Source: Streptomyces sp. ISL-98 (GTDB lineage Bacteria; Actinomycetota; Actinomycetes; Streptomycetales; Streptomycetaceae). Taken from it: a DNA stretch of 64,000 bases. The DNA is taken from NCBI RefSeq assembly GCF_018614055.1, contig NZ_JAGGPB010000023.1:62001-126000 (forward strand), written 5' to 3'. This document shows, in pieces, positions 1 through 8,362 of this stretch. Position 1 is the stretch's first letter; the number at the start of each line of letters is the position of its first letter. The position numbers and the translations under genes are program-made. The notes beneath the pieces are model-generated. The model saw only the letters and a program-made list of their open reading frames with translations, had not been told where the DNA came from and searched no databases.

Positions 1-207
1 CCCCGGCCCGTCGGGCAGGGGGATGCCGGCGAGCGTCTCGAGCGTCGACACGTCGCCGACGAGTACGTCGACGGTGTCCGCGCCCGCGGCCTCGGGCCGG
101 TGCAGCAGGGCGAAGGGGCCCGGACGGTCCGCCAGTACGCGTCCGAGCAGGTCGCGGCCGAGCAGGTCGCCGGCCGCCGGCGGTGGAGTGGTCCGGCGCC
201 CGGTCAC
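1..207 (-). CDS. phzE: PhzE, 2-amino-2-deoxyisochorismate synthase (N-terminal part)
   Basis: Partial gene running off the left edge; only the first 69 codons are visible. PhzE converts chorismate to 2-amino-2-deoxyisochorismate, the first dedicated phenazine step after chorismate. The visible N-terminus carries GPFALLHRPE followed by a VDVLVGDVS and LAGIPLP stretch, as at the start of known PhzE proteins, so the call rests on a short but characteristic segment. The GTG start overlaps the phzD stop in a GTGA arrangement, indicating translational coupling. The catalytic anthranilate-synthase-like and glutaminase domains are outside the window. Confidence 0.8.
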   Translation of the reverse strand, partial: MTGRRTTPPPAAGDLLGRDLLGRVLADRPGPFALLHRPEAAGADTVDVLVGDVSTLETLAGIPLPDGPG

Positions 208-827
208 GCGAACACCTCTTTCGCCGTGACGACGGCGGCGCAGCGTTCGGCCGCGTAGCTGATGGCCAGCCGGTGGTAGTGCTCGTTGAAGTCGGCGACG
301 GCGTCGGCGACGAAGAACGGCTGGATGTCGTTGGTGAACGCCTCGACGGCGGTCATCAGGACTCCGACGTGCGCATAGACGCCGCACAGGATCAGCTGGT
401 CGCGGCCCGCCTCGCGCATCCGTTCGAGGAGCGGGGAGTTGAAGAAGGCGCTGTAGCGCCACTTGGTCAGCGTCCAGTCGCCGTCGATGGGCGCCAGTTC
501 GTCGACCACCGCGCGGTCGGCCGGCTCCGGGCGCATGCCGGGCCCCCAGAAGTCCTTCAGCAGACCGCGCTGTTCCGCGGTCATGCCGCCGGGCTGGGCG
601 GTGTAGGCCACCGGGACCCCGGCGGCGGCGCAACGGTCGCGCAGCGCGGCGGCGTTGCTCACCAGTTGCTTGCGTACGTCCGCCGGGAAGGGGGTGAGGA
701 AATAGCGCTGCATGTCGTGGACGAGCAGGACCGCGCGGTCCGGGTCCGGGGTCCACCGGGCGGTGTTGGGGGGCAGGTCGCCCGCGGTCGGAAGTGCGTA
801 GGACTCGATGGGGGGTATGCCGGACAT
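204..827 (-). CDS. phzD: PhzD, isochorismatase-family enzyme of phenazine synthesis
   Basis: 207 aa, the usual PhzD length. It hydrolyses the enolpyruvyl ether of aminodeoxyisochorismate to give trans-2,3-dihydro-3-hydroxyanthranilate (DHHA). The sequence shows the isochorismatase signature with catalytic Asp in LLVHDMQRYF, Lys in LTKWRYSAFF, and a CGVYAHVG segment in which Gly stands where cysteine hydrolases have the nucleophile, as in PhzD and EntB. I chose the ATG reading MSGIPP because AGGAAGG lies 6 to 8 bases upstream; an upstream in-frame ATG would add 8 residues without homology. It lies between phzC and phzE in one leftward operon. Confidence 0.95.
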   Translation of the reverse strand: MSGIPPIESYALPTAGDLPPNTARWTPDPDRAVLLVHDMQRYFLTPFPADVRKQLVSNAAALRDRCAAAGVPVAYTAQPGGMTAEQRGLLKDFWGPGMRPEPADRAVVDELAPIDGDWTLTKWRYSAFFNSPLLERMREAGRDQLILCGVYAHVGVLMTAVEAFTNDIQPFFVADAVADFNEHYHRLAISYAAERCAAVVTAKEVFA

Positions 828-873
828 GGCTTCGCCTTCCTGTGCCTGCATCAGGGCTCGGACGCGCCCGGAA

Positions 874-2049
874 TCACGCGGTCCAGGCGGAGACCACCGA
901 AACGGCCTGCCGCGGGTTGAGCCTCGGGTCGCAGAACGTCGTGTACTTGTCGCCGACGTGGTCCAGATCGGCCTCGCAGGAGACGCACTCGGTGACGTCG
1001 TTGGGGGTGGTCTCCAGGTGCAGGCCGCCGCATACGCCGCCGGCGGCCCGCACGGCCTGCTGGAAGGCCACGACTTCGCGCGAGACGGTCTCCACGTGCC
1101 GGGTCTTGTTCCCGTCCGGTGCCGGGACGGTGTTGCCGTGCATCGGGTCGGTCAGCCAGATGACCGGGTGGCCCGCCGCGCGTACGGCTTCCACCAGCAT
1201 GGGCAGCCGCTCCGCGACGCGGTCGGCGCCCATCCGGGCGATGAGGGTGAGCCGTCCCGGCTCCCGGTCGGGGTCGAGCCGCTCACACAGGGCCAGCAGC
1301 TCCGCGGGCTCCATCGAGGGGCCCACCTTGCAGGCCACCGGGTTGTCCACCTGGGCGAGCAGCGCCACATGGGCGCCGTCCAGTTGGCGGGTGCGCTCGC
1401 CGATCCAGGGCCAGTGCGTGGAGCCGAGGAACAGCTTGCCCCGCTCGTCGGTGCGCAGCATGGGGATCTCGTAGGCGAGCAGCAGTGCCTCGTGGCTGGT
1501 CCACACCAGCGGTCCGATGGGGTCCTGGCCCGCCGCCCGGCGGCGCCAGCCCAGATACTCCATGATGTCGCCGGCGGCCATGTAGCCGGTCAGGATGCGC
1601 AGCGGGTCGGGGCGCCTGGCCTCCGGATCCGGTTCGATCCCGTTCACCATGTGCCCGCGGAACGTGGGGATTTCGACGCCGCCCACGGTCTCCGTGGGGC
1701 TGGAGCGGGGCTTGGCGAACTGGCCCGCGATGCGCCCCACCCGGATGACGGGCTTGTGCGCCTTCATGCGCAGCGTACCGGCGAGCACGTCGAGGAGTGC
1801 CGCCTTGCGCGAGACGTCGTGGGGCGTGCACTCGCCCGGGTCCTCGGCGCAGTCACCGGCCTGCATCACCATGGCTTCGCCCGCGGCCACGCGGGCCAGG
1901 GAATCGTGCAGCACGCGCAGATCGGCCGCCTGAACGAGTGTGGGCCTGCCCGCAAGCGCCTCTCCCACGCGGTCCACCTGCGGCAAGTCGGTCCATTCGG
2001 GCTGCTGCAAAGCGTCGCAGCTGCGGATATCACGCAAGACTTCGTCCAC
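874..2049 (-). CDS. phzC: PhzC, class II DAHP synthase
   Basis: 391 aa. Condenses erythrose-4-phosphate and PEP to DAHP, raising shikimate flux toward the phenazine pathway. Plant-type (class II) signatures are visible: MVMQAGDCAED, VGRIAGQFAKPRSSPTE, GSTHWPWIGERTRQ, NPVACKVGPSM, the metal-binding WLTDPMHGNT and a C-terminal GGLHLETTPNDVTEC. The open frame extends far upstream, but the gene starts at GTG 2049 (VDEVLRDIRS) with GGAG 7 bases ahead and just after the phzB stop. The cluster-borne copy probably bypasses feedback control of the housekeeping enzyme; that is inference. Confidence 0.95.
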   Translation of the reverse strand: MDEVLRDIRSCDALQQPEWTDLPQVDRVGEALAGRPTLVQAADLRVLHDSLARVAAGEAMVMQAGDCAEDPGECTPHDVSRKAALLDVLAGTLRMKAHKPVIRVGRIAGQFAKPRSSPTETVGGVEIPTFRGHMVNGIEPDPEARRPDPLRILTGYMAAGDIMEYLGWRRRAAGQDPIGPLVWTSHEALLLAYEIPMLRTDERGKLFLGSTHWPWIGERTRQLDGAHVALLAQVDNPVACKVGPSMEPAELLALCERLDPDREPGRLTLIARMGADRVAERLPMLVEAVRAAGHPVIWLTDPMHGNTVPAPDGNKTRHVETVSREVVAFQQAVRAAGGVCGGLHLETTPNDVTECVSCEADLDHVGDKYTTFCDPRLNPRQAVSVVSAWTA

Positions 2050-2081
2050 AGGAGTCTCCAATGTGGCGGCGGGGCCGACGG

Positions 2082-2570
2082 TCAGGTGGGTATGCCTTCG
2101 CGCTTGATCTCCGGAACGGGAATGCTGAGCGCACGGAGCTGCTCGAAGGGATTCATGAACTCCCGGTTCTGCTTTACTTTCCCGTTCTCCAGCTCGAACG
2201 AGTGCAGGAAGTGGTTCTGGTAGTAGCCCTCGGGGTAACCGGCGAAGCGGATCTTGCCGCGGCCGTCGCACTCCACCCAGAAACGGTTCGGGTCCTGGGT
2301 CTCGAAGACCTGGATGTTGTACCACTCCCAGTCGGGAAAGCATTTCAGGGACCACACGGCATGCTCCGCGAGCCGGTCGCGGCCGTTGATGACGATCGGG
2401 GAGCCGGTGTCGGTGGTCCACAGGCCACCGCTGCCGTCCTCGGTGAACAGGGTGTGACGCTGGAGCCGGTCCTGGCCCTTGGTGGCCATGTACCGCTCCA
2501 CCGTTGCCCGGTTGATCCGGCGCAGTTCGACTTCGTCGGTAAAACCCCGGGATTCCGCGGATTCCGGCAT
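2082..2570 (-). CDS. phzB: PhzA/PhzB-family phenazine biosynthesis protein
   Basis: 162 aa, NTF2-like fold (α+β barrel), typical PhzA/B length. PhzA/B catalyses the C-N condensation of two PhzF-derived ketone molecules to the tricyclic phenazine precursor, so it marks a phenazine cluster rather than a pathway merely using DHHA. Family segments visible: RINRATVERYMATKGQDRLQRH, FPDWEWYNIQVFETQDPNRFWVE, and a C-terminal EFMNPFEQLRALSIPVP. Only one copy is present, as in many non-pseudomonad clusters. The ATG is preceded by CTGGAGG at 7 bases. It is the first gene of the leftward phz operon; 368 bases separate it from the regulator upstream. Confidence 0.93.
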   Translation of the reverse strand: MPESAESRGFTDEVELRRINRATVERYMATKGQDRLQRHTLFTEDGSGGLWTTDTGSPIVINGRDRLAEHAVWSLKCFPDWEWYNIQVFETQDPNRFWVECDGRGKIRFAGYPEGYYQNHFLHSFELENGKVKQNREFMNPFEQLRALSIPVPEIKREGIPT

Positions 2571-2938
2571 GCCTGGCCTCCAGAACGGTGAGATACGAAA
2601 GGGAATTGAGGCCCCGTGGAACGCGCCGGCCGGACGGATCCGGCGCGTGATCACACTGCGCCATGGCCACAAGTCTTGCCGGTCGGCACGGTTCGTACAA
2701 GAAATCGATCATCAGATCAAGGTCAGGATCTGTCATGCCGGGCGAAGTCTTTGCAGGGAACCCGATGTACGTTAAATCGAGGTCAATTGCCCGGTAAATC
2801 GGCCACAGATGCCGTGCGCGTACCCGGCGGGAATGCAAGCTTTGTCCGGCGGGCGGCCGGAGATGTCCACAGCGGTCGGTCGGCGCTCCTGCTCCGGGCG
2901 GGTCTCCTCGCCCGGATGCGAACCGGATCGGCGGAGGT
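2571..2938 (-). promoter_or_regulatory. phz operon upstream region with 60-bp-spaced direct repeats
   Basis: No gene seen. Read on the minus strand, two near-identical decamers, TGACCTYGAT at 2716-2725 and 2776-2785, lie exactly 60 bases apart. Direct repeats of this kind are typical targets of OmpR-like and SARP regulators, and an OmpR-like regulator gene lies immediately upstream. A weak -35/-10 candidate (TTGATC, 17 bases, TACGAA) reads toward phzB across the proximal repeat. Promoter assignment is inference. Confidence 0.4.
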
Positions 2939-3619
2939 TCAGGCACGCCCGAGCTGGAATCCGACTCCGCGCACCGTGATGATCCAGTCGCTGGCGCCGA
3001 GCTTGTTGCGCAGGCTGCTGACATGGGTGTCGATGGTCCGCCGCGACCAGACGTCCCCCCAGACCTGCTGCATGATCCGCTTGCGCGGGACGACAGTGTC
3101 GGGGTGCGACGCGAGGAGGTGGAGCAGGTCGAATTCCTTGCGGGTCACCTCGATCCGCCTGCCGTCGAGGCTGACCCGGCGCGCGGCCGCGTCGATGCTC
3201 AGCGCGCCGTGCGAGATGACCGGGGCGGCCGGAGACTGCACCTGGACGCGGCGCATGACAGCGTCCATCCGGGCCAGCAACTCCCGGAATCCGTAAGGCT
3301 TCACGAGATAGTCGTCCGCGCCGGCCTGGAGTCCGAGCACCCGGTCCAGCTCGGTTCCCCTGGAGGTGACGGCGATGACCGGGACGGATCCGGCGGAGCG
3401 CACCCGGCGGCAGACCTCGAGGCCGTCGAGGTCCGGCAGTTCGAGATCCAGCAGCACCAGGTCGACGCCTTCCAGGGCGCGCAGCGCGGCCATCCCCGAG
3501 TCCACCCGCTGGACGTCGTGACTGTGCCGCTGCAGACCCCGCACCAGGAGCTCCGCGTCCTCGGCGTCACTCTCCACCACGAGCACCCGCCAGGCGGCGG
3601 ACGGCCGGTGTCCCCCCAC
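2939..3619 (-). CDS. OmpR-family response regulator, probably atypical
   Basis: 226 aa from GTG 3619, with AAGGGGGAG just upstream; ATG 3679 would add 20 residues outside the receiver fold. Receiver domain about residues 10-120, winged-helix DNA-binding domain about 135-226 (VTRKEFDLLHLLA, RRTIDTHVSSLRNKL, TVRGVGFQLG). The phospho-acceptor Asp is in LVLLDLELPD, and Thr (AVTSRG) and Lys (YLVKPYG) are present. The acidic pocket reads VVESD where PhoB-like proteins have VVEDE, so one Mg-binding acid is replaced by Ser. No sensor kinase is nearby. By position it is the likely cluster-situated regulator of phzBCDE, comparable with orphan JadR1-type regulators; that role is inferred. Confidence 0.85.
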   Translation of the reverse strand: MGGHRPSAAWRVLVVESDAEDAELLVRGLQRHSHDVQRVDSGMAALRALEGVDLVLLDLELPDLDGLEVCRRVRSAGSVPVIAVTSRGTELDRVLGLQAGADDYLVKPYGFRELLARMDAVMRRVQVQSPAAPVISHGALSIDAAARRVSLDGRRIEVTRKEFDLLHLLASHPDTVVPRKRIMQQVWGDVWSRRTIDTHVSSLRNKLGASDWIITVRGVGFQLGRA

Positions 3620-3691
3620 GTCTCCCCCTTCGAACAGTCCACTCAGCAAGCTCAGGACCTGCGGGGAGCACACACGCATGAAGCCCCCGCA

Positions 3692-3710
3692 TTACGCTCA
3701 GGTAGCGTAA
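3692..3710. promoter_or_regulatory. Perfect inverted repeat in the regulator intergenic region
   Basis: TTACGCT, 5 bases, AGCGTAA: 7-bp perfect arms, 73 to 91 bases upstream of the response-regulator start. It lies between the leftward response regulator and the rightward TetR gene and could be an operator for either protein. No second copy was noticed in the window. Confidence 0.4.
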
Positions 3711-3756
3711 CAAACCGAGTCCGCTGTTTTCTAAGCCCGCTGTGACGGCAGTGGGC

Positions 3757-3896
3757 CCCCGGGCCGAAGTGGCCCGGGGTTGACTATCCGTCAAAAGTTC
3801 CACCAATGCATCCAATTGACGATTGAATCAGTCGACGCACCGGGCAACCCTGCCTCGAAGGCCTCTACATAAACAGACCGTAGTGCTGGTTTTAAC
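3757..3896. promoter_or_regulatory. Divergent regulator intergenic region: hairpin, TTGAC palindrome, ARE-like site
   Basis: Part of the gene-free stretch 3620-3988. A 9-bp GC hairpin (CCCCGGGCC, loop GAAGT) spans 3757-3779. It is followed directly by the palindrome TTGAC-5-GTCAA at 3780-3794, which could include a -35. At 3871-3896 AAACAGACC and GGTTTTAA form an imperfect inverted repeat resembling autoregulatory elements bound by γ-butyrolactone receptors. The ARE comparison is by eye and weak. Confidence 0.35.
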
Positions 3897-3988
3897 GGCC
3901 TCCGTCGCAGTAGACTCACGGAAAGTGACCGTCAAGCAACGACTGGCTCACAGATCTCTGTCAGATGAGAAGAGACAGGTGCCGCCAC

Positions 3989-4567
3989 ATGCAGCTACGC
4001 GCCGAACAGACCCGCAAGGCCATCATCGCCGCGGCAGCCGGGATGATCGACATCAAAGGGCTCAAGGACTCAGGACTTGTCGAGATCAGCAATGCCGCAG
4101 GCGTGAGCAAGGGCGCCCTGTACTTCCACTTCTCCTGCAAGGAGGCCCTGGCCTCTGCGGTGCGCGTCGAGACCCATAAGCAGGTGCGGCGGGTGGCAGA
4201 GCGCCACCTGTGCGGCCCCGACCCCGACCTCGCCACGCTGGCCCGGTTCCTCACCGAGCTCTTTGCCGCACTGCGCGAGGACACGGCGCTGCGCGCGGGA
4301 CTGCGTATGGAGTCCGAGGAGCGGCCCGCCAACTGCGACGGGCCGCTCCCCCTGCGCCAGGAGTGGCTGCACTACCTCCACCGCCACTTCGCCTTTCCGG
4401 GTGACGGTGTCGCACTGCCGAACCTCCTCGCCACTGTCACGGTGGGCCTGGAGGCACTCGGCCGCGAGAACCACTATTGGTGGACGGAGGAGACGGTGAA
4501 CGGCATCTGGGAGCTGCTGCTGCGCCTCGTCCCGGAGACGCCGGAGGCGGGCTCCGCCGACAGTTGA
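3989..4567 (+). CDS. TetR-family regulator, γ-butyrolactone receptor (ScbR/ArpA)-like
   Basis: 192 aa, slightly short for the family (about 215). The N-terminal helix-turn-helix shows QLRAEQTRKAIIAAAAGMI and VSKGALYFHFSCKEALA, the diagnostic receptor pattern of ScbR/ArpA proteins. The C-terminal ligand domain keeps a Trp (QEWLHYLH) in the region of the conserved ligand-pocket Trp. Start ATG 3989 is favoured over ATG 3965 because AGAGACAGG sits 9 bases upstream. No butyrolactone synthase (AfsA) is in view, so it may be a pseudo-receptor answering other signals. Likely controls the divergent response regulator or itself. Confidence 0.8.
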   Translation: MQLRAEQTRKAIIAAAAGMIDIKGLKDSGLVEISNAAGVSKGALYFHFSCKEALASAVRVETHKQVRRVAERHLCGPDPDLATLARFLTELFAALREDTALRAGLRMESEERPANCDGPLPLRQEWLHYLHRHFAFPGDGVALPNLLATVTVGLEALGRENHYWWTEETVNGIWELLLRLVPETPEAGSADS

Positions 4568-4714
4568 GGGCACGGCGATGTGACCGGGCCTGTGCTGCCG
4601 GGTGCGGACCGGGGGTCAGACGTGGGAGCGACAAGCGCGGCTACGTCTTCCTCGGCACCGCACCGGCAGCAGCCCTCGCCATCTGCCTCCGAACGTGATC
4701 GGCCGGACCAGGTC

Positions 4715-6331
4715 CTAGCGGAAGAGGCCCTTGATGTGCTCGGGCGCCTCGGTCCTTCCCCATTCCAGGGTCCGCTGCATGAGCTCGGGCGTGGCCTCGA
4801 AGCAGCGGTTGTCCGGAGCGCCGAGCTCGAACGGCGCGGGCAGGGCACTGGTCTCCCGGACCCGGGCGAGGATCTCCTGAGCGGCCTGCCCGGACGACAC
4901 CGTTCCTGCCTCGACCTGTTGGCAGAGTTCCCGGGTGAAGGTCAGGAGTTGGCTGATGTCCCGGCCGGCGGGGGCCGCGAGTCCCGGGGTCTCGGTCTTC
5001 TCCAGGTCGCGCAGCACCTGGTCGTCGCGGTTCTCCAGGAAGGCGCGGTAGGCCCGTTCCAGGGTCATCGTGGGCATGATGCTGGTCGCTTTCCACACCC
5101 GGGAGACCGCGTTCCACAGTTCGTAGTCGCGGAAGCCGACGAAGGAGCTGTAGACCAGGTCGTCATGGACGTCGTACAGACCCTGCTGGAGGCTGTCGAT
5201 GTAGGCGAACCGCTCGGTCGACCAGTCACCGTCCCGGGACGCCTCGATCAGGCGCCAGGCCAGCGAGTTGACGACCTCGAACGTGTTGGTCAGGCCGCGT
5301 GAGTAGAGCGCATCGATGAATCCCGCCGCGTGCGCGGTCAGGCAGTAGCGCTCGCCGACCGTCCGCGTCGCGGAGTACTGCAACCGCCCGGTACCGACCC
5401 AGGGGCGGACCGCCCTGGCGCCGGTGAACTGCTCCGCAATCTGCGGGAACCGTGCCAGGAACGCGTCGAACTCCTCCTGCGGGGAGTGGTCGGGCTTGGG
5501 GAAGACCCGTTCGTCCAGCGTCAGCCCCACACTGCACAGCGTGCTGAGCGCGCCCTCGTGGTTGTCGAACGGGATCACCCAGAGCCAGCCGCCGTCGAAC
5601 ACGTGGTGCAGGGTGCCGTTGTGCCAGGGGCTGGGCTGCTTGTGCGCGGCGGCCGCCTCGGCGTCGTCGAAGGGCGTGACGCCGACCATGTGCGTGAACA
5701 GCGTGCGCGAGTGGTGCCGCGCCCGCGTCGGCTCCTCGCGCAGGCCGAACTTCTCCGCCACCGGCGAGCGGAAGCCGCTGCCGTCCACCAGGTACTCGGC
5801 GTGGAACTCCTCCCCCCGGTCCGACCGGAGCACGACCCCGTCCGCGCCGGTGTCGATGTCCTGGATCCGGGTGGCCAGACGCGCCTCCGCGCCATAGCTG
5901 ACGGCGAGGTTGAACAGGTAGGCGTCGGTGTCCTGGCGGAACAGGTGGCTCTCGGTGCGCTGCCACTCGGGAATCACCAACTGGTTGACCTGCTCCGGGT
6001 CCTGGGGCTTGCCTTCCTGGTGGTACACGAAGCCGAAGTTCTGCTTGCGGCCGCTCATCGGGGAGATCTTGTCCTGGATGCCACGGAAGCTGGCGAGCGG
6101 GGTGATCTCGGGAACCTGGTAGCGCTCAGCGATGACCTTGGTCATGGTCGAGGTGTACGGGATGGTCGACTCGCCCACTGCGAAGCGCGGGTGGACGCCC
6201 GCGTCGATCACCAGGACTTTCACGCCGTTGCGGGCGAGCACCGCCGCCAGCGTCCCGCCTGCCATGCCCGCGCCGAGGATGGCGACGTCGTAGCGCTTGT
6301 CGTCCCGCAGTTCGTTGTCCGTCGTGTTCAC
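4715..6331 (-). CDS. Flavin-dependent halogenase-like monooxygenase
   Basis: 538 aa. N-terminal FAD motif AILGAGMAGGTLAAVLARNG, then GESTIP, as in tryptophan/pyrrole halogenases. The halogenase hallmark WxWxIP is intact in GGWLWVIPFDN. The later AGFIDALYSRGLTNTFEVV corresponds to the FxPxxSxG region with Ala for Pro. These features fit an FADH2-dependent halogenase, but several clade members are hydroxylases, so chlorination is not proven. GTG start preceded by GAAAGGTG. It lies 53 bases downstream of the antiporter and in line with a flavin reductase, the partner a two-component flavin enzyme needs. The likely substrate is the phenazine or an NRPS-bound intermediate. Confidence 0.75.
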   Translation of the reverse strand: MNTTDNELRDDKRYDVAILGAGMAGGTLAAVLARNGVKVLVIDAGVHPRFAVGESTIPYTSTMTKVIAERYQVPEITPLASFRGIQDKISPMSGRKQNFGFVYHQEGKPQDPEQVNQLVIPEWQRTESHLFRQDTDAYLFNLAVSYGAEARLATRIQDIDTGADGVVLRSDRGEEFHAEYLVDGSGFRSPVAEKFGLREEPTRARHHSRTLFTHMVGVTPFDDAEAAAAHKQPSPWHNGTLHHVFDGGWLWVIPFDNHEGALSTLCSVGLTLDERVFPKPDHSPQEEFDAFLARFPQIAEQFTGARAVRPWVGTGRLQYSATRTVGERYCLTAHAAGFIDALYSRGLTNTFEVVNSLAWRLIEASRDGDWSTERFAYIDSLQQGLYDVHDDLVYSSFVGFRDYELWNAVSRVWKATSIMPTMTLERAYRAFLENRDDQVLRDLEKTETPGLAAPAGRDISQLLTFTRELCQQVEAGTVSSGQAAQEILARVRETSALPAPFELGAPDNRCFEATPELMQRTLEWGRTEAPEHIKGLFR

Positions 6332-6384
6332 AGTTCACCTTTCAGAGATGTACAGCCGGGAGGCGGAGCCCCGGGGTCGGTGTC

Positions 6385-7737
6385 CTACTGGTGGGCGACG
6401 GGGTCCTTGCCGCCGCTGGTGGTGGTGTCCTGCGGCAACAGGACCCGGAGTTTGCGCATCTCTTCCTCTGCGGTGTGCTCGACCCGGTTCATGGAGATAC
6501 GCAGCAGGGGCGGCGCCATCAGAGAAGTGAGCACCGCGACGAGCACGACGATGGAGTACATCTCCGCGGTCAGCAGCCCGAGCCGGACCCCGATCATGGC
6601 GATGATCACTTCGATCACGCCCCGGGCGTTCATGCCGGCGCCCAGGGCCAGCGACTCCCACCGGCTCATCCGGGTGAACAGCCCTCCGACGAAGGCGCCG
6701 AGGAACTTCCCGAAGACCGCGATGCCGAACACCGCGAGGCCCCACAGTGCGATACGCGGGTCGGCGAGGGCGCTGAGATCCATCCGCAGTCCCGCGGTGG
6801 CGAAGAACAGCGGTGCGAGGACCGCCATCACCGTGGTGTTCAGCGGTGACAGCGCCGTCCTGTCGATGTCCTTGGACGACCCGATGAGGACGCCGCACAG
6901 GAAGGCCCCGAACACCGCCTCCAGTCCCAGCGCGTGCGTGCCGGCCGCCGACAGGACCATCAGGACGACCGCGGTCATGACGGGCAGGCCGGGGACGCTG
7001 GAGCGGGTGGCCGCGCGCATGGCCGTACGCACGACATACCGGCCGACGGTCAGCGTGCAGATCAGGAGCACCGCCATGTGGCCGAGCGCGAGTGTCACCT
7101 CGCCGGTGTGCAGACCGGTGGTGGCCATGGCCGCGATTAGTGAGACCAGCAGCCACCCGACCGCGTCGTCAATCGTGCCCGCCACCAGGATCATCTGACC
7201 CACGTTCCGGTGGATCAGCTTCATGTCCAGCAGCGTTCTGGCGATCACCGGGATCGCGCTGACACACATCGCGACCCCGACGAAAAGCGCGAAGACCGTG
7301 GCGTCGGCGCCCTCGGCGCGCAGTTCCCCGGGAAGCATGAAGCCCAGCCAGACGCCGAGCATCAGCGGCAGGATCAGACCCGCGGCGCTCACCACCGCGG
7401 CCCGCGAGCCCTGGCGGCGTACCAGCTTGAGGTCCAGGTGCATGCCGGTGAAACCGACCAGCAGGATGACGCCGAACTGGCCCAGCGAGTCCAGCAGATG
7501 CATCTGAGCCGCGTCCTGCGGGAACAGCCAGTGACTCAGGCCCGGGGCCACCTGGGTCAGCAGCGACGGCCCCAGGACCACCCCTGCCGCCAGCTCTCCC
7601 ACGATGGACGGCATGCCGAGGCGCCGGGCCAGCTGCCCCAGCAGCATCGCCGCCGCCAGCAGCACGCCGACCTGCAGCAGCAGGATCATCAACGCGTGGT
7701 TCGGGATCGGAGCAACCGCAGCGGCCGCCGATGTCAT
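6385..7737 (-). CDS. CPA2-type cation:proton antiporter
   Basis: 450 aa integral membrane protein with about 12 hydrophobic helices and no cytosolic NAD-binding RCK domain. The motifs GELAAGVVLGPSLL and ILLVGFTGMHLDL are those of the Na+/H+ exchanger (KefB/NapA) family. GAFLCGVLIG and LAPLFFATAGLRMDL appear in the second half. ATG 7737 has GAGGAG 6 bases upstream; longer upstream frame is not homologous. It is sandwiched between flavin reductase and halogenase-like gene on the same strand. Similar antiporters occur in antibiotic clusters as self-protection or export proteins; which role applies here is inference. Confidence 0.85.
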   Translation of the reverse strand: MTSAAAAVAPIPNHALMILLLQVGVLLAAAMLLGQLARRLGMPSIVGELAAGVVLGPSLLTQVAPGLSHWLFPQDAAQMHLLDSLGQFGVILLVGFTGMHLDLKLVRRQGSRAAVVSAAGLILPLMLGVWLGFMLPGELRAEGADATVFALFVGVAMCVSAIPVIARTLLDMKLIHRNVGQMILVAGTIDDAVGWLLVSLIAAMATTGLHTGEVTLALGHMAVLLICTLTVGRYVVRTAMRAATRSSVPGLPVMTAVVLMVLSAAGTHALGLEAVFGAFLCGVLIGSSKDIDRTALSPLNTTVMAVLAPLFFATAGLRMDLSALADPRIALWGLAVFGIAVFGKFLGAFVGGLFTRMSRWESLALGAGMNARGVIEVIIAMIGVRLGLLTAEMYSIVVLVAVLTSLMAPPLLRISMNRVEHTAEEEMRKLRVLLPQDTTTSGGKDPVAHQ

Positions 7738-7834
7738 GAGTAACTCCTCTGCCGCGTGCACCTCGCGGGTCGTCGATGGAAGCAAGGCGTCCGGCGGGTG
7801 CCGGCTCGCGGTTCCGGGTCCGGCACGGGCGCCG

Positions 7835-8362
7835 TCACACCGCTGCCTGGAGGGAGCCCATCTCGCCACGGAAGAAGACGAGTGGCTGCTGACTCTGCTC
7901 CGGCACACCCAGGTCGACCACCTCGCCGACGAAGACGGTGTGGTCACCGACCTCGGAGGTGTCGACCAGGCGGCAGGAGAGGAAGGCCAGGGCGTCATTG
8001 AGCACAGGGACCCCCGTCACCGAGGGGCGGTGCGCCACGTCCTGCACCGCGGCCGTGGCTCTACCGGCGAACGCCCAGGCCAGCGGCTCCTGTTGGGCGG
8101 CCAGGAAGTTCACCGCATACGCGCGTGAGTCCTCCACCACCGCGCGCAGCCGCGATTCGCTGTGCAGGCAGAACAGCACCAGCGGCGGATCGAGGGAGAC
8201 CGAGGTGAAAGAGTTGACCGTGGTCCCGGCCGCCTGCTCGCCGCGTCCGCTGGTGATCACCGTCACGCCGGTCACGAAGTGGCCGCACGCGCGGCGGAGC
8301 AGTTTCGCGTCGACCGGCCCGGCCTGGTTCAGTTCCTGACTGTCTGACGGCATCGGAGTCAC
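7835..8362 (-). CDS. Flavin reductase (HpaC/FMN-binding split barrel)
   Basis: 175 aa from GTG 8362, preceded by AAGAGG. Shows the flavin reductase pattern: LRRACGHFVTGVTVITS, then GTTVNSFTSVSLDPPLVLFC, SRAYAVNFLAA, and a C-terminal ... LVFFRGEMGSL. NAD(P)H-dependent supply of reduced FAD or FMN is the family role. The operon position with the halogenase-like enzyme (4715-6331) suggests they form a two-component system. It is not PhzG, which is a larger pyridoxamine-oxidase-like protein. Confidence 0.88.
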   Translation of the reverse strand: MTPMPSDSQELNQAGPVDAKLLRRACGHFVTGVTVITSGRGEQAAGTTVNSFTSVSLDPPLVLFCLHSESRLRAVVEDSRAYAVNFLAAQQEPLAWAFAGRATAAVQDVAHRPSVTGVPVLNDALAFLSCRLVDTSEVGDHTVFVGEVVDLGVPEQSQQPLVFFRGEMGSLQAAV

